The position numbers and the translations under genes were made by a program. From Actinoplanes sp. TBRC 11911 (GTDB lineage Bacteria; Actinomycetota; Actinomycetes; Mycobacteriales; Micromonosporaceae), in NCBI RefSeq assembly GCF_012933445.1, contig NZ_JABBNC010000001.1, positions 372,001-436,000 on the forward strand: a DNA stretch of 64,000 bases, read 5' to 3'. The notes under the pieces are model-generated. The model was not told the DNA's origin and did no database searches. It worked only from the letters and a program-made list of their open reading frames with translations. Positions 51,659-59,249 of the stretch are shown in pieces; within the stretch, counting starts at the first letter, position 1, and each line of letters starts with the position of its first letter.

Positions 51659-51772
51659 CCGTCGTCATGTGCGGGGAACTTAGGCGCCTCGTGAACGTGA
51701 AATATTACATCGGCCGGAGTTCCGGACACTTTCCTCGGCCGAGCCGTGTGCGCCCCCGCGGCACATGGCGGT

Positions 51773-51809
51773 TTGCCCGGCCGTCCAACCCCCTGTGACG
51801 GCCGGGCAA
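51773..51809. terminator. Bidirectional hairpin terminator
   Basis: TTGCCCGGCCGTC and its exact complement form a 13-bp stem with an 11-base loop, lying between the convergent DNA glycosylase and kinase genes. Confidence 0.75.
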
Positions 51810-51814
51810 GCCCG

Positions 51815-53584
51815 TCAACCGATGCCGACGGCGAAGATGTGCAGAGTCGGCGTTCCTTTGTGGATCGGTGCCACGCCGGCTGCGGGGAGGCGTACGGACG
51901 CAACTGTCTTGCCCGCGGTGAGCGGGACCGAGACGCCGAAGGCCCCGCACGGCTGGTCGAAACGCTCGTTGCCGCCGCGGTTCTGGTAGGAGCTGGTGAC
52001 CACGGTGTTGTCCGAGGCGGTGACGAACCAGTCGGGTGAGGTGATCGTGTACGCCTGGGTCGTGCCGTCGGCGTAGGTGATCGTGCCGCCGGCCGTGATC
52101 GGGCCGTAGTCCGAGGAGACGAGGAAGGCCAGCTTGCTGCCGGAGCCGTGCATCGTGATGGTCTGGCCGGTGGCGATGGCGTTGTCGGCGCGGCCCGTTC
52201 CCGCGGTGGCCGGCCAGGTCACGGCGACACCGGCCGCGGTCACCGCCTTCCCGGGGGTCACGCCGCCGGCCGCGAGCGCCTGGGCCGAGAAGCTGGCGAT
52301 GCCGCCGTCGAAGTCGCCGGCGTCGGTGTTGGTGTCGTCGGTGACGGCCACGTTGTTGAAGACCGCCGACAGGGAGTTCCCGGAGCTTTTGGCCGGGAGG
52401 ACGGCCTTGGCGCCGGGCGGCCGTTGTCCGGCGGAGGCCGCGCTGGACGGTGGGTGGCCGGGGCTTCCGCTGGGATGGGCCGACGCCGGGGAGGTCACGC
52501 GGGGAGTGAGCGTCGCCGTGGCGGACCCGGGCGGAGCCGGACTGGACGCGAGACCCGGCGCGAAGCCACTCAGCGGCGCGACCTGCAGGCCCGGCGCGGT
52601 CCGCACACTCGAGCCGTGCGGCGCCCGGAACCACAGCACGCCGGAAACCGCCGCCGCGACAACAATCGCCACCGCAACGATCACGAGAGGGCGGCGTCGA
52701 CTCCGGTTCGGGGACAACATCGGCGGCTGCGGGCTCGGCTGCGGGTCCGGCCGCAGGACCCCGTCGGCGGCCTCCCGCAGCAGCTTCTCCGCCAAGTCGC
52801 CGTCGGCCCGCTCCGCCGGATCCTTGCGCAGCAACGCCTCCAGCGCGGGCCGCAACGCCCCGGCGTTCTTCGGCACCGGCGCCGGATCGATCATCAACGA
52901 CGCGAGCGTGGCCATCGGCGAGGATTTCACATACGGCGGCCGGCCCTCGACGGCCGCGAACAACGTCGCCCCCAGCGACCACAGATCCGACCCGGGCCGG
53001 GCCGGCTGGTCCAAGGCCAATTCCGGAGCCAGGTACGAGGGTGACCCGATGACCACGCCGGTGCTGGTCATCCCGGAGTCACCCGCCACGGCGGCCAGGC
53101 CGAAGTCGGTCAGCACCACCCGGCCGTCCTCGGCGAGCAGCACATTGGCCGGTTTGACGTCGCGGTGCAGGATGCCGGCGTCGTGCGCGGACCGGAGCGC
53201 GGCCAGCACCTCGAGGCCGATGCGTGCGGCCCGGCGCGGTTCCACCGGCCCGTCGTCGGTGACCGCGTCGAGCAACGACCGGGAGCGGACCAGCTCCATC
53301 ACGATCCACGGCGCGCCGCCCTGCTCGACCACGTCGAAGATGCGCACCACGTTGCGATGGCTCACCTTGGCGATGGCGCGGGCCTCGCGGATCGCCCGCC
53401 GGCGCAGGTCGCCGAGCTCGGTGGTGGACAGCCCGTTCGGGGCGATCTCCTTGATCGCGACGGCACGGCCGAGGAGCTCGTCGTGCGCCTCCCAGACACG
53501 GCCCATCGCACCCTTGCCGAGCTGGCCCACGAAACGGTAACGCCCAGCCAGCGGTCGGTCGGAGAGCGGTTGATCGGACACCAC
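51815..53584 (-). CDS. Transmembrane Ser/Thr protein kinase with extracellular sensor domain
   Basis: Hanks-type kinase of 589 residues. The N-terminal catalytic domain (about 12-270) has GKGAMGRV, Lys45 in AVAIKEI, HRDVKPAN (Asp143), DFG (161-163) and SPSYLAPE. A proline-rich juxtamembrane segment leads to one membrane helix (301-320, LVIVAVAIVVAAAVSGVLWF). The outer part has a low-complexity Pro/Ser/Ala stretch and a domain of about 190 residues starting near AVFNNVAVTDD. That domain is homologous to residues 1395-1592 of the GH92 protein, so it may sense a glycan. It lies 60 bases downstream of an ECF sigma gene on the same strand. Confidence 0.93.
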   Translation of the reverse strand: MVSDQPLSDRPLAGRYRFVGQLGKGAMGRVWEAHDELLGRAVAIKEIAPNGLSTTELGDLRRRAIREARAIAKVSHRNVVRIFDVVEQGGAPWIVMELVRSRSLLDAVTDDGPVEPRRAARIGLEVLAALRSAHDAGILHRDVKPANVLLAEDGRVVLTDFGLAAVAGDSGMTSTGVVIGSPSYLAPELALDQPARPGSDLWSLGATLFAAVEGRPPYVKSSPMATLASLMIDPAPVPKNAGALRPALEALLRKDPAERADGDLAEKLLREAADGVLRPDPQPSPQPPMLSPNRSRRRPLVIVAVAIVVAAAVSGVLWFRAPHGSSVRTAPGLQVAPLSGFAPGLASSPAPPGSATATLTPRVTSPASAHPSGSPGHPPSSAASAGQRPPGAKAVLPAKSSGNSLSAVFNNVAVTDDTNTDAGDFDGGIASFSAQALAAGGVTPGKAVTAAGVAVTWPATAGTGRADNAIATGQTITMHGSGSKLAFLVSSDYGPITAGGTITYADGTTQAYTITSPDWFVTASDNTVVTSSYQNRGGNERFDQPCGAFGVSVPLTAGKTVASVRLPAAGVAPIHKGTPTLHIFAVGIG

Positions 53585-53643
53585 GGAACCGTACCGGCGG
53601 CGCTTCGAAATTCCTGTGATCGGGCCTACACCGTGGCGGGCGC

Positions 53644-54162
53644 TCAGTCCTTGTCGTCGCCGCCGGTAAGGGAGGCTCGTCGTAATGCTTGGACCGCGTG
53701 GTGTGAGCGGGATTTGACCGTCCCCAGCGGAATGCCGTGCAGCGCGGCGACCTGGCGCTGCGATCGGCCGTGCACGTACAGGTCCGCCAGAATGGCCCGC
53801 TCGGCGGCGGTGAGCCGTTTCACCGCCTCACGGATGGTCTGGACGGTCAGCGCGGTCTCCATCGTCTCGTCCCGACCGGCCAGGCCGATGACGTCGTCCA
53901 GCGAGACTTCCCGGGGGCGGGTCCGGCGGCGGCGATACGCGTCGACGGCGGCGTGCCGGGCCACGGTGAACAGCCATCGCCGCGCCCCGGAATCGTCGGC
54001 CGGAATCGAGTCGATGGCACGCCAGGCCCGCAGCATCGTCTCCTGAAGAATGTCCTCGGCCTCACTGCGGTCGCCCGCGGTGAGGCCGAGCAGGAAATGG
54101 TGCACGGGCCGGGCGTACAAGGCGTATATCGCGGCCATGTGCCGATTTTGTTCATCTCCCAC
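53644..54162 (-). CDS. ECF sigma factor paired with a Ser/Thr kinase
   Basis: A 172-residue sigma factor. Region 2 is RSEAEDILQETMLRAWRAID and region 4 LTAAERAILADLYVHGRSQR followed by GIPLGTVKSRSHHAVQALR. No anti-sigma gene follows; the next gene is a kinase, so phosphorylation may control it (inference from sigma-kinase pairs known in other ECF groups). The start is uncertain: GTG 54162 or ATG 54138. CTGACT-N12-AGTCAG lies 20 bases upstream. It is a paralogue of the sigma factor at 58606. Confidence 0.9.
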   Translation of the reverse strand: MGDEQNRHMAAIYALYARPVHHFLLGLTAGDRSEAEDILQETMLRAWRAIDSIPADDSGARRWLFTVARHAAVDAYRRRRTRPREVSLDDVIGLAGRDETMETALTVQTIREAVKRLTAAERAILADLYVHGRSQRQVAALHGIPLGTVKSRSHHAVQALRRASLTGGDDKD

Positions 54163-54181
54163 GGCAACTGAACGTCTGCCC

Positions 54182-54205
54182 CTGACTATTAGTTCATCAA
54201 GTCAG
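54182..54205. promoter_or_regulatory. CTGACT-N12-AGTCAG operator before ECF sigma gene 1
   Basis: A 24-base inverted repeat that matches the site at 59152-59175 at 21 of 24 positions. A third version lies at 55355-55378. Placed about 20 bases before the sigma gene start, it is a probable repressor site, perhaps for the nearby HxlR proteins. Confidence 0.6.
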
Positions 54206-54411
54206 CCAGGAGTGACGACTGCCATGCCCGCTCGGCTTGGTGCGCGTTCGCAGCGGCGGGCCGCCGCGTTGAGTGCCGGTGGCGGGCCCGTTCGCTCGGG
54301 TCCCTTTCGGCAGTAGCACCTTCGGGCATTGCCACCTACGCAGGTCGGACATTTCCGGCGAGGCGCGGATCGCGTGGGCGTGCGCGGTCGCGGAAACGTA
54401 AACTGCCGCTT

Positions 54412-54644
54412 CCACTATCTGGGAGAGCCGTCCGCTGTGCGGGACCGGTGCCCACATGCTGAATCCGTGTCCACAGAGCGGGATTTCCGTCTACTTTCGA
54501 CGGAGTTTCGCCCAACATTGCGGCTTTTACTCCCGCGTCTTTCCCGGGAAAATGTAGACCTTGGAGAGTTATGGCGCGAATATGGGCGTAAGTCTCCATG
54601 ATCTCCGACAATCCCGGGATACGGCGGTGATGTCCATATAGTGG
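54412..54644. repeat. 233-bp dispersed element, copy C
   Basis: Ends CCACTATCTGG (54412-54422) and CCATATAGTGG (54634-54644) are inverted with one mismatch. Hairpin arms AGACCTTGGAGAGTT (54556-54570) and AAGTCTCCATGATCT (54590-54604) again close a 19-base loop, ATGGCGCGAATATGGGCGT. The loop frame carries a stop here, so it is not coding. The right end abuts a truncated gene fragment. Confidence 0.78.
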
Positions 54645-54649
54645 GACCC

Positions 54650-54800
54650 GGCGCGGACCGGGTGTCTCGGCCGGCACACCACCGGCGAAGAGCGGGCCGA
54701 ACTCGGCCGGCTTGACGTAGACGTCGACGTCCATGACCTCGCCCGCCGCGTCGCGGATCGAGACCGCGCTGATGGACTTCTTGGGGTCGAGGGCGGATCC
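54650..54800 (-). pseudogene. Gene fragment of unknown family cut at element copy C
   Basis: The minus strand reads LDPKKSISAVSIRDAAGEVM, DVDVYVKPAEFGPLFAGGVP, AETPG, a coding-like stretch. It loses sense at the end of repeat copy C. No start is found before the HxlR gene end. It is probably the remains of a gene truncated where the element inserted. Confidence 0.45.
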
Positions 54801-54821
54801 GGCTGCGCCGCGGTGAGCCGG

Positions 54822-55316
54822 CTACGGCCGGTTCGGCGCCCAGGTGCCGTTCGCTTCGATGGCGATGTCTTCCAGCTGCAGCTCCTTGCCGGAGGCGCTG
54901 AGAGCGACGATGCGCACCGGGTCGCCGGTGCCGCGTTCCACCAGCCGCAGGGGGCCGCCGTCGGGCTGCAGGTGCTTGTTGCCGAACTGCATCATCGCGA
55001 ACAGCACGGGCAGCAGGTCACGGCCCTTGTCGGTGAGCACGTATTCGTAGCGGGTCCGCTGGCCGGGCTCCTGGTACGGCTGCCTGCTCAACAGGCCGAG
55101 CTCGGTGAGCTGCTTGAGCCGGGCCGAGACGATCGCGTCGGTGGTCTTGGTGCGCCGGACGAAGTCGTCGAACCGCGTGGTCCCGTACAACGCCTCGCGC
55201 AGGATGGTGACGGCCGAGCGGGTGCCGATGGCGTCCATCGTCATGGCCATCGAGCAATTTTCGAGGATCCAGGCGCTCCGGTCCGCAAGCACCCCTTCGA
55301 ACGCGACTGCCATCAC
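54822..55316 (-). CDS. HxlR-family transcriptional regulator 1
   Basis: Winged-helix regulator of 164 residues. The family core is CSMAMTMDAIGTRSAVTILR then EALYGTTRFDDFVRRTKTTDAIVSARLKQLTELGLLSRQPY and RYEYVLTDKGRDLLPVL. The conserved Cys near the N-terminus (ILENCSMAM) could sense redox or electrophiles, as in YodB/HypR. A C-terminal extension of about 45 residues (HLQPDGGPLRLVERGTGDPV) is shared with the paralogue at 58166. It is divergent from the second LAL gene with a CTGACT-N12-AGCCAG site between them. Confidence 0.92.
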   Translation of the reverse strand: MMAVAFEGVLADRSAWILENCSMAMTMDAIGTRSAVTILREALYGTTRFDDFVRRTKTTDAIVSARLKQLTELGLLSRQPYQEPGQRTRYEYVLTDKGRDLLPVLFAMMQFGNKHLQPDGGPLRLVERGTGDPVRIVALSASGKELQLEDIAIEANGTWAPNRP

Positions 55317-55354
55317 GACTCCTCACCGATGTTCTGGACGCCAAGTGTAGGAGC

Positions 55355-55378
55355 TGACTTTCGAATCGACAAGCCAGG
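55355..55378. promoter_or_regulatory. CTGACT-N12-AGCCAG operator between HxlR1 and LAL genes
   Basis: The third version of the 24-base inverted repeat. Arms are conserved with one change, and the central 12 bases are divergent. It lies in the HxlR1/LAL divergent region, as expected for an autoregulatory HxlR site. Confidence 0.5.
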
Positions 55379-55438
55379 CCCCGAAGGGCCTCCGACCTGG
55401 TACGACGTCGCCATGGTGCCCGCCCCGGCCACGGTCTA

Positions 55439-58162
55439 GTGTCACGATTTATGGATGGCGGTGCGTTGATCGGCCGCGAAGCGGAGCTCGCGGCGATGTA
55501 CGCGGCCGTCGATGACATCGCGGCGCGCGGCGCGGTGCTGGTGGCCGTGGGCGAGCCGGGCATCGGCAAGTCGAGCCTGCTGCAAGCGGCCGGCACCCAC
55601 GCCCGCGGCGGCGATTGCCTGGTGCTGGAGGCCACCGGCGTCGAGTCGGAGGTGGGCCTGCCGTTCGCCGGGCTGCACCAGCTGCTGCGGCCGGTCCTGC
55701 CCCAGCTGGACGCGATCCCGCCGGCGCAACAGCGGGCGCTACGGTGCGCGTTCGGCATCGAGGACGGTCCGGTCCGCTCGCTGTTTCTCACCGCGCTGGC
55801 GACGCTCAGCCTGATCAGCGAGGTCGCGGTCGCCCGGCCGGTGGTCATCGCGATCGACGACCTGCAGTGGCTGGACGAGCCGACCCACGAGGTGCTCGCG
55901 TTCCTCGCCCGGCGCATCGACAGCGACCCCATCGTGATCCTCGGCGCCTGCCGGACCGGATATCCCGGCTCGGTGCTCGGCGTACGGCTCGACGTAAACG
56001 GTCTCGACGAAGCCGACGCCCGCCGGTTGCTGCTGCGCCACGCCCGCGCCCTCAGCGTGGTGGACCAGGAGGCCGTGCTCACGCAGGCCGCCGGCAACCC
56101 GCTCGCCCTGGTCGAGCTCGCCGCCGCGGTGCCGAACGGGTCACCCACCGCCGATCCGGCGTTCATCCCGTTGAGCGCCCGGCTCGAGCGTGCCTTCGCC
56201 GCCCGGATCACCGAGTTGCCGCCCCGCACCCGCGACGCGACGCTCGTCGCGGCCGTCGACCCCGAGGGCGAGACGCCGGAGATCCTGGCCGCCACCGCCG
56301 TGCTCGCGGGCGAGCCGGTCACGCTCGACGCTCTCGAACCGGCGGCGGTCGCCGGCCTCATCGAGTTCGACCTGGTCCGGGTGCGCTTCCGGCACCCGCT
56401 GATCCGCTCCGCAATCGTGCAGTCCGAGACCGGCGGCCGGCACCGGGCGGCGCACGCGGCGCTGGCGGCGGTGCTCGAGAAGGATCCGTACCGGCGTACG
56501 TGGCATCGCGCCCAGTCCATCGTCGGCCCGGACGACGAGATCGCCGACGAGCTCGAGCTGAGCCATGTCGCGAGCATCCGGCGGGGTGCGGTCACCACGG
56601 CGATCGCGGCGCTGGAGCGTTCGGCGCAGCTGGCCGCCGACGGCGCGACCCGGGGACGACGGCTGCTGATGGCCGCCGAGCACGCCTTCGGGCTCGGCCG
56701 CGCCGACATCGTCGACCGCCTGATCACCGCCGCGTCGGTGACCCCGCTGTCGGACCTCGACCAGGCCCGGATGGAATGGCTTCGGGAGATCTTCAGCGAC
56801 GGTGTGCCCGGCGACGACGAACGCATCCTCGAGCTGAGCCGCATCGCGCGCGAATCGGCCCGCGCCGGGGACACCGACCTCGCGCTGAACCTCCTGCTGG
56901 GCGCGGCCCTGCGGTGCTGGTGGGCCAACCCCGGTGCCGAGGCGCGGGCGCGCGTCGCGTCGGTCACGCTCGGCCTGCCGGACGTGCGGGACGACCCGCG
57001 CTACGTCGCCACGCTCGCGGTGGCCGAGCCGATCCGGCAGGCCCGGACCGTCCTGGACATCCTGTCGAAGGTCTCGGCGGAGACGGTGCCCAACGGGGAC
57101 GCGCTGCGGCTGTTCGGTGCCGCGGCACACGCCGTGGGCGACCAGCCGCGCGCCCTCGAGTTCCTGGAGCGGTCCGAGAAACTGCTGCGCTACCGGGGCC
57201 GGCTGGCGCTCCTCTCGCAGGTTCTGGCCATGCAGGGGGTGGTGCGGCTCGACCTCGGCGACTGGACCGGCAGCGACTCGGCGACCGAGGAGGCCCGCCG
57301 GCTGGCCACCGACACCGGCCAGCCGATCTGGAGTATCGGGCCGCTCGTCAACGAGGCCCGGTCCGCGGCGCTGCGGGGCGACAGCGAACGCGCCCTGCGG
57401 CTGGCCGCGTTGTCTGAGCAGATGCCGGCGCTGCGCCCGTTGAACCTCTTCCTCGCCTGCGCGCAGCTGGCCCGTGGCTTCGCTTTCATCACCGCGGGCC
57501 GGCACGCGGAGGCGTTCGACGCGCTGCGACGCGTCTTCGATCCGGCCGATCCCTGCCATCACCCGCGGGAGCAGCTCTGCGGGGTCATGTTCGTCGCCGA
57601 GGCCGGCGCCTACGGCGATCGGCGCGCGGATGCCCGCCGCATCATCGCGCGCATGGAGGACCTGGCTCGCATCACTCCCGCGCCGTTGCTCGAGGTCCAG
57701 CTCCGGTACGCCCGTGCGGTGCTCGCCGACGACGACGAGGCGGAGGCGCTGTTCCGCGCGGGATTGGCGACCGACCTGAGCCGCTGGCCGTGGGTCAAGG
57801 CGCGCCTGCAATTCGCGTACGGGACCTGGCTCCGCCGTCATCGGCGGGTGACCGAGTCACGCGAGCCGTTGCGGCAGGCGCTGGATGTCTTCCGGCTGAT
57901 CGGTGCACGGACCTGGGCCGAGAACGCGCAAACCGAGCTGCGCGCCGCGGGTGACCGCACCGCGACGTCCCCCTCGGTGTCCCCGGAACGCCTGACGCCA
58001 CAGGAGCAGCAGATCGCCCGCATGGCCGCCGAGGGGATGTCGAACCGCGAGATCGGTCAGCAGCTGTTCCTGTCGCCGCGTACGGTCGGCTCGCACCTGT
58101 ACCGGATTTTCCCCAAGCTCGACATCACCTCGCGCAACCAGCTCGCCGCGCGCCTTTCGTAA
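55439..58162 (+). CDS. LAL-type LuxR-family regulator 2
   Basis: ATP-binding LuxR regulator of 907 residues. After GGALIGREAELAAMYAAVDD, Walker A is AVGEPGIGKSSLLQAAG (about 37-53) and Walker B VVIAIDDLQWLDEPTHEVL. A TPR-like middle part follows. The C-terminal helix-turn-helix is LTPQEQQIARMAAEGMSNRE then IGQQLFLSPRTVGSHLYRIFPKLDI. The start is GTG 55439 or ATG 55451; no clear ribosome site is seen, so a short leader is possible. It ends 3 bases before the convergent HxlR2 gene. Its target is probably within this regulator cluster. Confidence 0.93.
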   Translation: MSRFMDGGALIGREAELAAMYAAVDDIAARGAVLVAVGEPGIGKSSLLQAAGTHARGGDCLVLEATGVESEVGLPFAGLHQLLRPVLPQLDAIPPAQQRALRCAFGIEDGPVRSLFLTALATLSLISEVAVARPVVIAIDDLQWLDEPTHEVLAFLARRIDSDPIVILGACRTGYPGSVLGVRLDVNGLDEADARRLLLRHARALSVVDQEAVLTQAAGNPLALVELAAAVPNGSPTADPAFIPLSARLERAFAARITELPPRTRDATLVAAVDPEGETPEILAATAVLAGEPVTLDALEPAAVAGLIEFDLVRVRFRHPLIRSAIVQSETGGRHRAAHAALAAVLEKDPYRRTWHRAQSIVGPDDEIADELELSHVASIRRGAVTTAIAALERSAQLAADGATRGRRLLMAAEHAFGLGRADIVDRLITAASVTPLSDLDQARMEWLREIFSDGVPGDDERILELSRIARESARAGDTDLALNLLLGAALRCWWANPGAEARARVASVTLGLPDVRDDPRYVATLAVAEPIRQARTVLDILSKVSAETVPNGDALRLFGAAAHAVGDQPRALEFLERSEKLLRYRGRLALLSQVLAMQGVVRLDLGDWTGSDSATEEARRLATDTGQPIWSIGPLVNEARSAALRGDSERALRLAALSEQMPALRPLNLFLACAQLARGFAFITAGRHAEAFDALRRVFDPADPCHHPREQLCGVMFVAEAGAYGDRRADARRIIARMEDLARITPAPLLEVQLRYARAVLADDDEAEALFRAGLATDLSRWPWVKARLQFAYGTWLRRHRRVTESREPLRQALDVFRLIGARTWAENAQTELRAAGDRTATSPSVSPERLTPQEQQIARMAAEGMSNREIGQQLFLSPRTVGSHLYRIFPKLDITSRNQLAARLS

Positions 58163-58165
58163 GGC

Positions 58166-58609
58166 CTACTCGGCGACGATCGCGATGTCGTCCAGGCGCA
58201 GGTCCGCATTGGACGTTCCGCGCGCGACGACCCGGACCGGATCCCCGGTGGCGCGCTCCACCAGCCGCACCGGTTCGTGGCCGTCCGGTTGCAGATGTTT
58301 GTCGCCCCACTGCTGCAAGGCGAACAGGGCGGGCAGCAGGTCCTTGCCCTTCTCGGTCAGCAGGTATTCGTCGCGGGTGCGCTGCCCCTCGTCGCGGTAC
58401 GGGTGCTTGGTGAACAAGCCCAGCTCGGTCAGGTGCCGGAGCCGGGCGGCGACGTTGGGTGCGGCGCCGCGGGTGTACCGGACGAAGTCGTCGAAGCGGG
58501 TGGTCCCGAACAGCGCCTCGCGAAGTATCAGGAACGAGGACCGCAGGCCGATCGCGTCCAGCGACATCGCGATCGAGCAGGTCTCGACCGTCCAGGTGCC
58601 TCGATTCAT
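58166..58609 (-). CDS. HxlR-family transcriptional regulator 2
   Basis: A 147-residue paralogue of the regulator at 54822: TWTVETCSIAMSLDAIGLRS, EALFGTTRFDDFVRYTRGAA, LRHLTELGLFTKHPYRDEGQ, DEYLLTEKGKDLLPALFALQ. The conserved N-terminal Cys is present and the extension HLQPDGHEPVRLVERATGDPV is shared. Its ATG overlaps the stop of the ECF sigma gene (ATGA), so sigma factor and regulator are made together. Autoregulation through the site at 59152-59175 is likely. Confidence 0.92.
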   Translation of the reverse strand: MNRGTWTVETCSIAMSLDAIGLRSSFLILREALFGTTRFDDFVRYTRGAAPNVAARLRHLTELGLFTKHPYRDEGQRTRDEYLLTEKGKDLLPALFALQQWGDKHLQPDGHEPVRLVERATGDPVRVVARGTSNADLRLDDIAIVAE

Positions 58610-59112
58610 ACGACCGCCCGTTTCAACGCCTGAACCGCGTAGTGCGCCCGCGCCTTGACGGTCCCGACCGGGATGCCGTGGAAGGCGGCCGCCTGGCGCA
58701 GCGAGCACCCGTGCACGTACAGGTCCTCCATGGTGGATCGTTGTTCTTTGGTGAGACCGTCCAGTGCCTTGCGGACCACGAGCGCGGTCAAGACGGATTC
58801 CTCGGGCTCGTCGCCGGTCGCCCGGACCGGGACGTAGTCGAGGGGCACCTCCTGCGGCCAGCTCTGGCGTCGCCGGCAGGTGGCGGCGGCGCTCTGCCGC
58901 GCCGCCGCCAGAAGCCAGCGCCGCAGCTCCTGATGGTCGGCGGGCAGGAAGTCGAGGCGCCGCCACGCTCGCAGCATCGTCTCCTGCAGGAGGTCCTCGG
59001 CCTCGAACCGGTCGCCGTCGAACAGCGCGAGCAGGAAATGCAGCACCGGCTGGGCGTGCTCGTCGTGCAGCCGCGCCATGGTCAGACGTTGTGGTGCCTC
59101 GGCAACTCGCAT
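58606..59112 (-). CDS. ECF sigma factor coupled to HxlR2
   Basis: A 168-residue sigma factor, paralogous to the one at 53644. Region 2 is DRFEAEDLLQETMLRAWRRLDFL and region 4 LTKEQRSTMEDLYVHGCSLR followed by GIPVGTVKARAHYAVQALKRA. The ATG at 59112 has GGAGC upstream; earlier in-frame starts at 59130 and 59139 are possible. It is translationally coupled to HxlR2 by ATGA overlap. There is no anti-sigma gene. The 24-base inverted repeat lies 40 bases upstream. Confidence 0.9.
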   Translation of the reverse strand: MRVAEAPQRLTMARLHDEHAQPVLHFLLALFDGDRFEAEDLLQETMLRAWRRLDFLPADHQELRRWLLAAARQSAAATCRRRQSWPQEVPLDYVPVRATGDEPEESVLTALVVRKALDGLTKEQRSTMEDLYVHGCSLRQAAAFHGIPVGTVKARAHYAVQALKRAVV

Positions 59113-59151
59113 GTCAGCTCCGGAATTCATCTGTAACACGACGCTAACCCC

Positions 59152-59175
59152 CTGACTGTTAGTCTATCAAGTCAG
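59152..59175. promoter_or_regulatory. CTGACT-N12-AGTCAG operator before ECF sigma gene 2
   Basis: A 24-base inverted repeat, 21 of 24 identical to the site before ECF sigma gene 1, about 40 bases before the chosen start of the sigma-HxlR2 operon. Confidence 0.6.
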
Positions 59176-59249
59176 CTGGTCGTGACACGCGCCACGGCCG
59201 CTTTCCCGCATGGACCAGCCTCACCGGCGGGCGGTGCCCGGCGCTTGCG

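Noticed and set aside
58606..59175. CTGACT-N12-AGTCAG as an ECF -35/-10 promoter pair
   Set aside because: The 24-base unit is too short and too symmetric for two promoter boxes with a 16-17 base spacer, and a third copy keeps only the symmetric arms. A dimer operator fits better.
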